Part shown: positions 8,719 to 17,600 of the stretch, piece by piece
Layout: the number at the start of each line of letters is the position of its first letter
Position numbering within the stretch: position 1 is the first letter of the stretch
Assembly (NCBI GenBank): GCA_039915945.1
Contig: JBDSMH010000064.1
Span: 1 to 64,000, forward strand
DNA length: 64,000 nt
Reading direction: 5' to 3'
DNA from: DATLFA01 sp039915945
GTDB lineage: Bacteria > Actinomycetota > Acidimicrobiia > Acidimicrobiales > WLNW01
Program-made: the position numbers and the translations under genes
The notes under the pieces: generated by a model
The model's input: the letters and a program-made list of their open reading frames with translations, nothing else
What the model was told of the DNA's origin: nothing
The model's database searches: none

Positions 8719-9332
8719 CCGGGGCACAACCCGACACACCGCGCGCCAGCCCCAACGTGGTGTGGCACGAGTCTGCGTTCTCGCGGGCCGACCGGTGGGC
8801 GTCGTTGGGTGTGCGCGGCGCGACGGTTTGGTTCACGGGCTTGTCGGGGTCGGGCAAGTCGACGATCGCCAACGAACTCGAACGCCTCCTCGTCGCCGCG
8901 GGGCAACCCGCCTACGTGCTCGACGGCGACAACCTGCGCCACGGCTTGAATGCCGATCTCGGCTTCGCCGCCGCCGATCGAGACGAGAACGTCCGTCGCG
9001 TCGCCGAAGTGGCGCGGTTGTTCGCCGACACGGGGCTCGTGGCCCTGGTGCCGCTCATCTCGCCCTACCGTGAGGCACGAGACCGGGCACGGCGAGCACA
9101 CGATGTGGCGGGTCTGCCGTTCGTCGAGGTATTCGTCGACACGCCGATCGAGATCTGCGAAGCCCGCGATCCGAAGGGCCTCTACCGCAAAGCGCGTGCC
9201 GGCGAGATCACCGGATTCACCGGCATCGACGATCCCTACGAACCGCCGGTGCACCCCGAGCTCGTACTCCGCCCCGACGCGGGCGACGCGGTCACGCTTG
9301 CGGCGCAGGTGCTCACGCTTTTGCGTAGTTAG
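8715..9332 (+). CDS. cysC: Adenylylsulfate (APS) kinase
   Basis: A 205-residue P-loop kinase that phosphorylates APS to PAPS. The Walker A motif GLSGSGKST is at residues 42-50, followed by VLDGDNLRHGLN and the DRDENVRR and ISPYREARDRAR segments characteristic of APS kinase. The start is a GTG that overlaps the cysN stop (GTGA). It completes the cysDNC cassette for sulfate activation; PAPS use yields PAP, the substrate of the divergently encoded CysQ-like enzyme. The first about 30 residues are a short N-terminal extension. Confidence 0.96.
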   Translation: MTGAQPDTPRASPNVVWHESAFSRADRWASLGVRGATVWFTGLSGSGKSTIANELERLLVAAGQPAYVLDGDNLRHGLNADLGFAAADRDENVRRVAEVARLFADTGLVALVPLISPYREARDRARRAHDVAGLPFVEVFVDTPIEICEARDPKGLYRKARAGEITGFTGIDDPYEPPVHPELVLRPDAGDAVTLAAQVLTLLRS

Positions 9333-9426
9333 AAATGGTGACGGCCAAATGAGGCCCGCACATCTGTCGCCGATCCGGGGTCAGCGATACCTTGCGCGCA
9401 TAGGACCATTGTTGATCGAGGATCCC

Positions 9427-9762
9427 ATGAGGCGACATAGCGTTCGAGTGCTCGTACTCGGCCGATTCGAGGAGCGGTGGCCCTCGGTCATGGCCGCTCT
9501 CGAAAGTTGTCCGAAACTCGAGATCGTGTCGGCCGGCGCCACGCCCGACGTCATCGTCGAGTTGCGTCATCCGCAGTGCTGGAAAAAACTTCCGCAGGGC
9601 AAGCGCTTCCCCGCGATCGTCGTGATGCCACAGCTCGTGTCGCCGTGCACCGAGGACGAGGCCAGCGCGTTTCACGCGGCCGATCTCGTCGTTGAGGTCG
9701 ACCATCTGGTCGACGCCGTGCTCGAGGCGCACGAAGCACGCAAGCATCCGAAGAGCGCGTAA
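9427..9762 (+). CDS. Hypothetical protein (111 aa) downstream of cysC
   Basis: A 111-residue protein beginning MRRHSVRVLVLGRF. The alternation of beta-type hydrophobic stretches (VRVLVLG, FPAIVVMPQL, AADLVVEVDHL) and helices looks like a small Rossmann or receiver-like alpha/beta fold, but the phospho-acceptor pattern of a response regulator is not clear. It is 94 bases after cysC on the same strand, so it may belong to that operon or have its own promoter. Function unknown. The longer frame upstream overlaps cysC in another phase and was rejected. Confidence 0.6.
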   Translation: MRRHSVRVLVLGRFEERWPSVMAALESCPKLEIVSAGATPDVIVELRHPQCWKKLPQGKRFPAIVVMPQLVSPCTEDEASAFHAADLVVEVDHLVDAVLEAHEARKHPKSA

Positions 9763-9789
9763 CGCACGCTCGTCGGCAGAGCGACAGGT

Positions 9790-10071
9790 TCAGCTGGCCG
9801 GGTCGCCGTAGGGCTGCGCGGCCTGCTCGTAGCAGTCGGCGTGGAAATGCTCCACGCGTTCCCACACACCGTCGTTGTAGACGTTGCAGATCACCTGTTG
9901 CAGGCGTAAGCGCGCCTGGAACTTGACGCGGTGGCCACAGTGGGCGCAGTCGACCATGCTTCCAGGCTCGATGATGCGCAGCACCGCGCGGCTCGTCCAT
10001 TTCGGTGGCCGCCGCGTCCTCTGCTTATCTGGACGCGGGGCCTCGTCTGTCGTTGCGATGGTGGTCGCCAT
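9790..10071 (-). CDS. Small zinc-ribbon-like protein (93 aa)
   Basis: A 93-residue protein with a disordered charged N-terminus (residues 1-25) followed by a probable treble-clef or zinc-ribbon: CAHCGHRV around residue 42 and HFHADCYEQ around 75, which supply Cys/His metal ligands. The aromatic VCNVYNDGVWERVEHFH stretch lies between them. Such small zinc proteins usually bind nucleic acid or protein partners; nothing in the neighbourhood identifies one. It is encoded downstream of ettA on the same strand, separated by 130 bases. I do not recognise a named family. Confidence 0.65.
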   Translation of the reverse strand: MATTIATTDEAPRPDKQRTRRPPKWTSRAVLRIIEPGSMVDCAHCGHRVKFQARLRLQQVICNVYNDGVWERVEHFHADCYEQAAQPYGDPAS

Positions 10072-10201
10072 GCAACATGTATCGGCATCTTTTGGGCCAG
10101 GCTGAGCCTGGCGTGTCGGATGCCCACCGCATTTGGTTCGATCGGCTCACGCAAACCGCTGGGCCTGCACCTATCGCCTCACCCCGGGCCCAAGAGAACC
10201 G

Positions 10202-11905
10202 TCACTGCCGCGTGATGGGCTTGTACTTGAGGCGGTGAGGCTCTGTGGCATCCGCACCGAACTGCTTGCGTCGCCACACCTCGTACTCGGAGAAGTTGCC
10301 TTCGAACCACCGCACGACGGAATCGCCCTCGAAGGCGAGCACGTGGGTGGCGACACGGTCGAGGAACCAGCGATCGTGGGTGATGATGACCGCACAACCC
10401 GGGAAGGCTTCGAGCGAATCTTCGAGCGCCCTCAGCGTGTCGACATCGAGATCGTTGGTCGGTTCGTCGAGCAGCAACACATTGCCGCCGGTCTTGATCA
10501 TCTTGGCCAGGAGCACCCGGTTGCGCTCACCGCCCGAGAGCACGCCGACCTTCTTCTGTTGGTCGGAGCCCTTGAAGTTGAACGAGGCCACGTAGGCACG
10601 AGAGTTCATCTCTCGGCTGCCGAGCTGCACGGTGTCGCGGCCGTCGGTGATCTCTTCGTAGACGCTGTGCTCGTCGTCGAGCACGTCGCGGCTCTGGTCG
10701 ATGTAGGCCAGGTGCACGGTCGGCCCGATGGCCACCGTGCCCGTGTCGGGCCCGGCCTCGGGGCTCGCTTCGCCGCTGGCCTCGGCCACGATCATGCGAA
10801 ACAATGTCGTCTTGCCGGCACCGTTGGCGCCGATGACTCCGACGATGCCGGCTTTGGGCAACGAGAACGTGAGATCGTCGATCAGCAGTCGATCGCCGAA
10901 ACCCTTGGACACATTGGTGAACTCGACGACCCGGTCACCCAGGCGCTCGACGGCGGGGATTTGCAGGACGAGCTTGTCGTCGCGGCCGTCGGCCGCGTTG
11001 GCTTCGGCGAGCAGCGTGTCGTACGCGGTCAACCGCGCCTTGGCCTTGGCGCGGCGCGCGCCCGGTGCCATGCGGACCCACTCGAGCTCGCGCTCGAGCG
11101 TCTTCTTGCGGGCGCTGTCGGCACGGTCTTCGACTTCGAGGCGCTTCGCTTTTTGTTCGAGCCAGCCCGAGTAGTTGCCCTCGAACGGATAGCCCTTGCC
11201 GTGGTCGAGCTCGAGGATCCACTGCGCGACGTTGTCGAGGAAATAGCGATCGTGGGTGACGGCGACGACGGTGCCGGCGTAATCCTTGAGCGTGCGCTCG
11301 AGCCACGCCACTGATTCGGCATCGAGGTGGTTCGTCGGCTCGTCGAGCAGCAACAGATCGGGTTTGGACAGCAGCAACCGGCACAACGCGACCCGACGGC
11401 GCTCTCCGCCCGACAATGTTGTGACGTCGGCGTCGGGCGGGGGCAGTCGCAGGGCGTCCATCGCGATGTCGATGGTGCGTTGCAGATCCCACGCACCGGC
11501 AGCTTCGATTTCTTTTTCGAGCTGAGCCTGCTGCTCGCCCAATTTTTCGTAGTCGGCATCGGGATCGGCCCACCCGGCGAGCACGGCGTCGTAGCGGCCG
11601 AGCAACCCGGCGATATCGCCGAGGCCGTCCATGACGTTGCCGACGACATCCTTGGTGGAGTCGAGGTGCGGCTCTTGCTCGAGGTAGCCGACGGTGAAGC
11701 CGCGCGTCAGTTGCGCGTCGCCGGTGTAGCCGTCGTCGACTCCGGCCATGATGCGCAACAGCGACGACTTGCCGGACCCGTTGCTACCGATGACGCCGAT
11801 CTTGGCGCCGGGATAGAACGCAAGGGTGATGTCGGTCAGCACCTGCCGATCAGGCGGGTAATACCGGCTCACCTTGCGCATCGTGAATATGAACTGGGCA
11901 CTCAT
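10202..11905 (-). CDS. ettA: Energy-dependent translational throttle protein EttA (ABC-F ATPase)
   Basis: A 567-residue protein with two ABC ATPase domains and no membrane segments, the ABC-F architecture. The first Walker A is GSNGSGKSS near residue 39-47, the first signature LSGGERRRVALCRLLL; the second Walker A is GANGAGKTT and the second signature LSGGERNRVLLAKMI. The linker (P-site tRNA interaction motif) and the arm region lie between. Length and linker match EttA, which gates entry into elongation on the ribosome according to ADP/ATP ratio. The ATG is preceded by 45 bases to a strong terminator of the upstream gene, so it should have its own promoter. Confidence 0.93.
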   Translation of the reverse strand: MSAQFIFTMRKVSRYYPPDRQVLTDITLAFYPGAKIGVIGSNGSGKSSLLRIMAGVDDGYTGDAQLTRGFTVGYLEQEPHLDSTKDVVGNVMDGLGDIAGLLGRYDAVLAGWADPDADYEKLGEQQAQLEKEIEAAGAWDLQRTIDIAMDALRLPPPDADVTTLSGGERRRVALCRLLLSKPDLLLLDEPTNHLDAESVAWLERTLKDYAGTVVAVTHDRYFLDNVAQWILELDHGKGYPFEGNYSGWLEQKAKRLEVEDRADSARKKTLERELEWVRMAPGARRAKAKARLTAYDTLLAEANAADGRDDKLVLQIPAVERLGDRVVEFTNVSKGFGDRLLIDDLTFSLPKAGIVGVIGANGAGKTTLFRMIVAEASGEASPEAGPDTGTVAIGPTVHLAYIDQSRDVLDDEHSVYEEITDGRDTVQLGSREMNSRAYVASFNFKGSDQQKKVGVLSGGERNRVLLAKMIKTGGNVLLLDEPTNDLDVDTLRALEDSLEAFPGCAVIITHDRWFLDRVATHVLAFEGDSVVRWFEGNFSEYEVWRRKQFGADATEPHRLKYKPITRQ

Positions 11906-11950
11906 CGCGCCGGAGGCTATCGGTCATCACGCGCCTTACCGCCTACCCGC

Positions 11951-11990
11951 AAAAAGTAAGGAGCCCCTGCGTTTCGCAGGGGCTCCTTAC
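11951..11990 (-). terminator. Rho-independent terminator after the NYN/histone-like gene
   Basis: A perfect 16-base inverted repeat (11956-11971 and 11975-11990) with a TTT loop, GC-rich in the stem, followed on the minus strand by five T residues (AAAAA at 11951-11955 on plus). It lies 18 bases after the stop of the minus-strand gene that ends at 12009 and before the ettA start, so it should stop transcription entering ettA. Confidence 0.93.
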
Positions 11991-12008
11991 AGAAGAAGAG
12001 TTGAAGCG

Positions 12009-13580
12009 TCAGGCCTTTTTGGTGGCCTTCTTGGCGGCCTTCTTGCGGCCACCAGTTTTCTTCGCTGCCTTCTTGCGACCGGTAGCTTTTTTCGCTGCCT
12101 TCTTGGTCGCTTTCTTGGCTACCTTCTTCGTTGCTTTCTTTGCAGCTTTCTTGGCCGGAGCCTTCTTCGCAGCCTTCTTGGCCGGAGCCTTCTTCGCTGC
12201 TTTCTTAGTTGCCTTCTTCGCTGCTTTCTTCTTTGCTGCCACTAGTTCGCCTCTCCTTGTGGGCTCTTCGTTCCCGAGCCCCGAGGTTTCATCGACCGAT
12301 GAGTCAGTGTCAGAAGACGTCGGGGTGGAACGTCGCGCACCAGCGTAATCCATTTGACGAGGTGAAGTGGTGAATGCTGCGAGATCGATGCCGCGAGTGT
12401 CGTCGTGCAACGTGTGAACGTGAAGCGTCACGACCGACCCGATGCGCAAAACATCGCGCGCTCGCGCCGGTGGTGGATCGCTCAAGAGCTTCGTCGGGAT
12501 GTAGCACACGACATCGCCGTGCGATCCGTACGCGCCGTGCGACGAGAAGCGTTCGATGGTGATGTCGACGGGTGAACCGACGGGAAACTTGCGCGCGAAG
12601 GCACGGAACGCGGCTGCATCGTTGAACGAGTTCGAGCGCTCACCGCTTTCGTCTGTGGATGACGATGCTGCTGTGGCCCGTGGTGTGACTGGTGACGCTT
12701 GTGGGGAAGAAGATGACGCGTCATCGGCGAGTGCGACCGCTGCATCGCGTTTTGTGCCCGAGTCGCGCGTCGAGCGCGTCGACCGTCGTGGTCGGCGTTC
12801 GGTTGCCGGCGCGCTCTCGGTCTTTGATTCGCTGCGCGTGCGCGGCGCATCTGCTTTGACAGCACTGTCGGATTTGGAAGCGGTCTCGGATTTAGGTGCG
12901 GGCTCGGGTTTCGCGGCGGCGGATGTTCGCGACGCGCTGTCGGCTTTTGGCGCAATCGCGCGCGGCTCGGTACCGGCGTCGTCGCGCTCTTTTGCCGTGC
13001 GCACGGCCCGTCGACTCGTCGCCCCCCGCACCGGCGCACGTGGCACGAAAACCCATCCGACGTGGGGAATTGGCTTGCCCCCGAAGAGGCGGCCCTCTTC
13101 GAAGAGCCACGGATGCCCACCGTGGAATTCTTGGAACGAGTCGTTCGAAAGCACGACCGCGTCGGCTCGCCGGGCGACCTCGAGGATGAATGCATCACCT
13201 CGACCGATCGCACCCGCGGGAGGCGTGATCATGCCGCCACTCGAGATGGCTTCTTCGTACCAACGTTTTTCTTTGGGGGAGATGCGATGCCCGAAGGTCG
13301 CGTCGACGATGACCGTCACGACCTTGAACGGGTGCTCCTTGACGAACGCATCGAGTGCATCTTCGAGTTGCGCCATGCTGGGCAGATTGCGACCCTCGGT
13401 GGCGATGTTGGAGCCATCGACCACCAGATGCGACTTGTGTTTCTCCTCGCGTCGAGGAGCGACAGGTCGCTTGGCCGGTGCTCGCACCGGTGGGGGCATC
13501 TTGGGTACCAACTTGGTCGAGGACGCCGTCGGCGCATCGGCGGGTTGCGCATCAGTCGTTGTTTGAGGCTCGAACACCAT
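12009..13580 (-). CDS. NYN/PIN-like ribonuclease with histone H1-like KA-rich tail
   Basis: A 523-residue three-part protein. Residues about 50-185 form a NYN (Zc3h12a/Regnase-like) nuclease domain: VVDGSN (D55), VIVDATFG (D93), GRGDAFIL (D129) and VLSNDSFQEF (D147) supply the acidic cluster. Residues 190-320 are low-complexity, rich in Ser/Ala/Lys/Thr. About 330-420 resembles a small OB/S1-like RNA-binding domain (VGSPVDITIERFSSHGAYG). The last about 70 residues are AAKKA/APAKKA repeats like histone H1. Inferred role: an RNase tethered to nucleic acid. The ATG at 13580 was chosen over an in-frame TTG at 13589. A strong terminator follows. Confidence 0.85.
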   Translation of the reverse strand: MVFEPQTTTDAQPADAPTASSTKLVPKMPPPVRAPAKRPVAPRREEKHKSHLVVDGSNIATEGRNLPSMAQLEDALDAFVKEHPFKVVTVIVDATFGHRISPKEKRWYEEAISSGGMITPPAGAIGRGDAFILEVARRADAVVLSNDSFQEFHGGHPWLFEEGRLFGGKPIPHVGWVFVPRAPVRGATSRRAVRTAKERDDAGTEPRAIAPKADSASRTSAAAKPEPAPKSETASKSDSAVKADAPRTRSESKTESAPATERRPRRSTRSTRDSGTKRDAAVALADDASSSSPQASPVTPRATAASSSTDESGERSNSFNDAAAFRAFARKFPVGSPVDITIERFSSHGAYGSHGDVVCYIPTKLLSDPPPARARDVLRIGSVVTLHVHTLHDDTRGIDLAAFTTSPRQMDYAGARRSTPTSSDTDSSVDETSGLGNEEPTRRGELVAAKKKAAKKATKKAAKKAPAKKAAKKAPAKKAAKKATKKVAKKATKKAAKKATGRKKAAKKTGGRKKAAKKATKKA

Positions 13581-13627
13581 GCCAGTCAATCACGCGTCGT
13601 ACGATCATCCTGTCATCATCGACGCGA

Positions 13628-14257
13628 ATGTTTTCGGGTGATCGTGTGTTGTTCGACGCAGTGCTCTTCGACATGGGTGGCGTGATCGTCACCGGTCCGT
13701 TCGCGGGATTCACCCGCTACGAACTCGACAACGACCTACCGGTCGACACCATCCGCTCGATCAACGCGACCAATGCCGACGCCAATGCGTGGGCCCGCTA
13801 CGAGCGGGGCGAGATCGGTCGCGACGACTTCTGTCGCCTGTACACGAGCGAGGCCGCGGCCCTCGGATTCGCGATCGACGGCGACGCCGTGCTGCGGTGT
13901 ATGAAGAGCGAGCGGGTCGCAGAGATGATCGACCTCGTCGGCCGGCTGCAGGGCCGGTTCAAGCTCGGCATGATCACCAACAACCTCCACCCGATGAGTC
14001 GCGCCGATTCGATGATCGCCGACGTGCTGGAGTTCTTCGACATCGTCGTCGAGTCGAGCGTCGAGGGCGTGCGCAAGCCCGATCCCGCCATTTATCACCT
14101 TGCCTGCGACCGCCTCGCCGTCGCACCAGGGCGCTGCGTGTTTCTCGATGATCTGGGCGTCAACCTCAAGCCCGCACGAGCGATCGGCATGACCACGATC
14201 AAGGTGATCGATCCGGTGGTCGCCGCGACCGAGTTGGCCGCGCTGCTCGGAGAATGA
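13628..14257 (+). CDS. HAD-superfamily hydrolase
   Basis: A 209-residue haloacid dehalogenase-fold hydrolase, related to the epoxide hydrolase N-terminal/ACAD10-type subgroup. Motif I is FDMGGVIVTGP near residues 11-21, with a Gly in the second acidic position's place (DMGG rather than DxD), common in this subgroup. Motif II is the ITNN at about 118, motif III the lysine in RKPDPAIY, and motif IV DDLGVNLKPAR. It probably hydrolyses a small phosphorylated substrate in the cytoplasm, which cannot be named. It is divergent from the NYN gene, and its 3' end overlaps the convergent frame 14095-14571. Confidence 0.85.
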   Translation: MFSGDRVLFDAVLFDMGGVIVTGPFAGFTRYELDNDLPVDTIRSINATNADANAWARYERGEIGRDDFCRLYTSEAAALGFAIDGDAVLRCMKSERVAEMIDLVGRLQGRFKLGMITNNLHPMSRADSMIADVLEFFDIVVESSVEGVRKPDPAIYHLACDRLAVAPGRCVFLDDLGVNLKPARAIGMTTIKVIDPVVAATELAALLGE

Positions 14258-14571
14258 AGCCGACCGGCGCTCTTCCTCGCCGAGACGTCGCCAATGCGAT
14301 AGACCCCGTAGCCGATTCGGATGGCGCGGCCTTTGTGGCACTCGTACCGGAGCGCGTCCGCCACCGATTTCTTGGTCACCGACGGATCGAGGCGATGACG
14401 ACCCTTGAGGGATGTCCACATTTCGTCCATCGAACAGGACCCCACGGCCATGAGCACTGCCAGCGCCGCGTGACGCAATCGCGCGCCGCGGACGCCGTGG
14501 TAGTAGTCGCGCCGGGTCTTCTCGCGATGAGCGCTGAAGTCGTGTCGCCCCGGCGTCGTCTGGGTGGTCAT
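14095..14571 (-). CDS. Small winged-helix-like hypothetical protein
   Basis: A 158-residue frame whose first about 105 residues look like real protein: a basic helix (HREKTRRDYYHGVRGARLRHAA), a helical pair and a wing-like end (ALRYECHKGRAIRIGYGVYRIG) that reads as a winged helix-turn-helix. The last about 50 residues are antisense to the 3' end of the HAD gene and have shadow-like composition, so the natural stop may have been lost or the overlap may be real. The ATG at 14571 begins MTTQTTPGRHDFS; a longer start at 14640 is possible. Function unknown, perhaps DNA binding. Confidence 0.5.
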   Translation of the reverse strand: MTTQTTPGRHDFSAHREKTRRDYYHGVRGARLRHAALAVLMAVGSCSMDEMWTSLKGRHRLDPSVTKKSVADALRYECHKGRAIRIGYGVYRIGDVSARKSAGRLHSPSSAANSVAATTGSITLIVVMPIARAGLRLTPRSSRNTQRPGATARRSQAR

Positions 14572-14687
14572 GTCACCATTCTTCAGAGGGGTAGTGACAA
14601 CAAAAGGAGCGTCGGCCCTCAACACTGGGCAGATTTTCAAACGACAGTCCCCACCCCACGCTCTCTAGGCGGCAGTCTGACCGGTGC

Positions 14688-17600
14688 TCAGAGAAGGACG
14701 GCGCGCTCGATCAGCTCGGCCTGCTCTTGCGCATGCACCGCGGCCGAGCCGGTGGCGGGGCTACCGGACTCGTAGCGCGACACTCGCTCGATCTTGTGGG
14801 TGTCGTCGTAGTGCTCGTAGAGCTTGCCCTTGACGAAGTTCCAGCTGCCCATGTTCTCGGGCTCTTCTTGCAGCCAGACGATCTCGTGGGCGTTCGGGTA
14901 CGAGCTGACGATCGCCTCGACGCCGCCGAAGGGCCACGGGTAGAGCTGCTCGACCCGCACGATCGCCACTTGTGACGAACCCCGCTCGTCGCGCGCCGCG
15001 ATTGCGTCGAACGCGACTTTGCCGGACGCGAACACGATGCGGCGAACCTCGTCGCGCGAGAGCGGCGCCGGGTCGTCGAGCACCTCTTCGAACGTGCCGG
15101 AGGTGAGTTCGTCGACGCTGGACCGTGACGTGCGCGCTCGCAATCCCGATTTGGGAGTGAAGACGATGAGGGGCCGGCGCAGAGATCGCATCATCTGCCG
15201 GCGCAAGAGGTGGAAGTACTGCCCTGCGGTGGTGGCGTTGCACACTTGGATGTTGTCGTCGGCCGCGAGGGTGAGGAAGCGTTCGATGCGACCCGACGAA
15301 TGCTCGGGCCCCTGTCCCTCGTAGCCATGCGGCAACAACATGACGAGACCGGATGTCTGGCCCCACTTGTCTTCGGCCGCCACGATGAACTGATCGATGA
15401 TGATCTGTGCGCCGTTGAAGAAGTCGCCGAACTGTGCCTCCCAGATGGTGAGCACGTCTTTGTTGGTGACCGAGTACCCATACTCGAAGCCGAGCGCCGC
15501 GTATTCGGACAGCAACGAGTCGTAACACCAGAACTGGGAACCTTCACGGGACAGCGTCGACAGTGGCACATGGGCGTCGCCGGTCTCGTAGTCGACCAGT
15601 GTCGAGTGGCGATGCGAGAACGTGCCTCGTCGGCTGTCCTGACCGGTGAGCCGTACCGAGATGCCTTGGTCGAGCAACGTGCCGAAGGCCATCGCTTCGC
15701 CGAGCGCCCAGTCGACCTCGCCCGCCTTCCACATCACGTCCCGCTGCTCGAACTGCCGATGCAACTTGGCGTGTACGTGGAAGCCCTCGGGCCACGTCGA
15801 CAGCGCGTGATACACCCGGTCGACCGCGGCCTTGTCGACCGCCGTGTCGGAATGGGGCAACACCCCTACGGGTGGCTGCGGTGCCTGGGCTTTGAGGTCG
15901 GGAGCAGGAGCCGACGAACGGGTCTCGTCGAGCGCCCGTTGCAACCGCTGCTGGAAGCTCTCGAGCGACTTCTCGGCGTCTTCGAGGGAGAGATCGCCGC
16001 GCTTGATCAAGGCCTCGGTGTAGAGCTTGCGCACGCTGCGGCGATTTTCGATCTTCTTGTACATGAGCGGCAGTGTGTAGCTGGGATCGTCGCTCTCGTT
16101 GTGGCCGTGGCGCCGGTAGCAGATCATGTCGATCACGACGTCTTTGTTGAACGCCTGGCGGTAGTCGAATGCGAGCTTGGCCACCCGCACGCACGCCTCG
16201 GGATCGTCGCCGTTGACATGGAAGATCGGCGCTTGGATCATGCGGGCGACGTCAGTTGAGTAGACCGACGAGCGCGCTGCGTCGGGTGTCGTCGTGAAGC
16301 CGACTTGATTGTCGATCACGAGATGCACCGAGCCACCGACGCGGTAACCCTTGATCTGCGACAGGTTGAGGGTCTCGGCGACGACACCTTGGCCGGCGAA
16401 CGCCGCGTCACCGTGAATGAGGATCGGCAGCACGGGATAGCGGCCGGGCGGGTCGATCTGGTCCATACGCGCCCGCGCCATGCCGACCACGACGGGATTG
16501 ACCGCCTCGAGATGCGACGGGTTGGCGGCCAACTCGACGGGGATCACGTTGCCGGCGCGGCTTTCGAACTTGCCCGATTGGCCGAGGTGGTACTTCACGT
16601 CGCCCGAGCCCTGGATCGAGTCGGGCGAGACGTTGCCTTCGAACTCGGTGAACAACTGGCCGTAGCTCTTGCCGACGATGTTGACGAGCACGTTGAGGCG
16701 GCCGCGGTGGGCCATGCCGATGTAGCCGGAGTCGAGCCCGGCATCAGCGGCCTCGCTGAGCAGCTTGTCGAGGATGGCAATCGCGGACTCGGCGCCCTCG
16801 ATGCCGAATCGCTTTTGGCCGAGGTATTTGGTTGCGAGGAAGCGTTCGAGAGCCTCGGCCGCGTTGAGCCGCTCGAGAATGTGGTGCTGTTCGTCGCTGC
16901 TGATCGATACGGTCACGCCTTCGACCTGGCGCTGGATCCAGTCTTTTTCGGCGGGATTCTGGATGTGCATGTAGTCGACGCCGATGGTGCGGCAATACGC
17001 GTCGCGCAACAACTTGAGGATGTCTTCGAGGCGCATGCGCCGTTGCTGGCCGAGCTGTGCATGTGTGCCACCGAGCCCGAGGATCAAGAACTCGCGCTGG
17101 AGGTCCCAGATGGTGAGGCCGTAGTACGCGGGGTCGAGCTCAGGATGGGTCTTGGGTTCTTTCCACGCCAGCGGGTCGAGATCGGCGATGAGATGGCCGC
17201 GGACGCGGAAGGTGTTGATGAGCGTCTGCACCTGCATCTGCTTTTCGAGCAACACCTGTTCGTGATCGATCGGGTTGACGTCTTTGCGCCACTTGACGGC
17301 CTCGTAGGGCACGTTGAACGACCGGAAGATGTCGACGTAGAAGTCGTCTTCGCCGAGCAGCAGCTCGTGGACCTTTTTGAGGAACAGGCCCGACTCGGCG
17401 CCCTGGATGATGCGATGGTCGTAGGTGGAGGTGATGGTGACGGTCTTGGAGATGCCCATCTCGGCGAGTGCCGCTGGGTCAGCCGCACGGAACGCAGTGG
17501 GGTAGTCGATGGTGCCCACGCCGACGATGAGCCCTTGGCCCGGCATGAGCCGAGGCACGGACTGCACGGTGCCGAGGGTGCCGGGGTTGGTCAACGAGAC

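Noticed and set aside
10096..10112. GCCAGGC-TGA-GCCTGGC hairpin after ettA
   Set aside because: Only 7 pairs and no T-run on the minus strand; not convincing as terminator.
12009..12240. Near-repetitive DNA of AAGAAGGC-type units as a tandem repeat or CRISPR
   Set aside because: It is the coding sequence of the lysine/alanine-rich tail, with no spacer structure.
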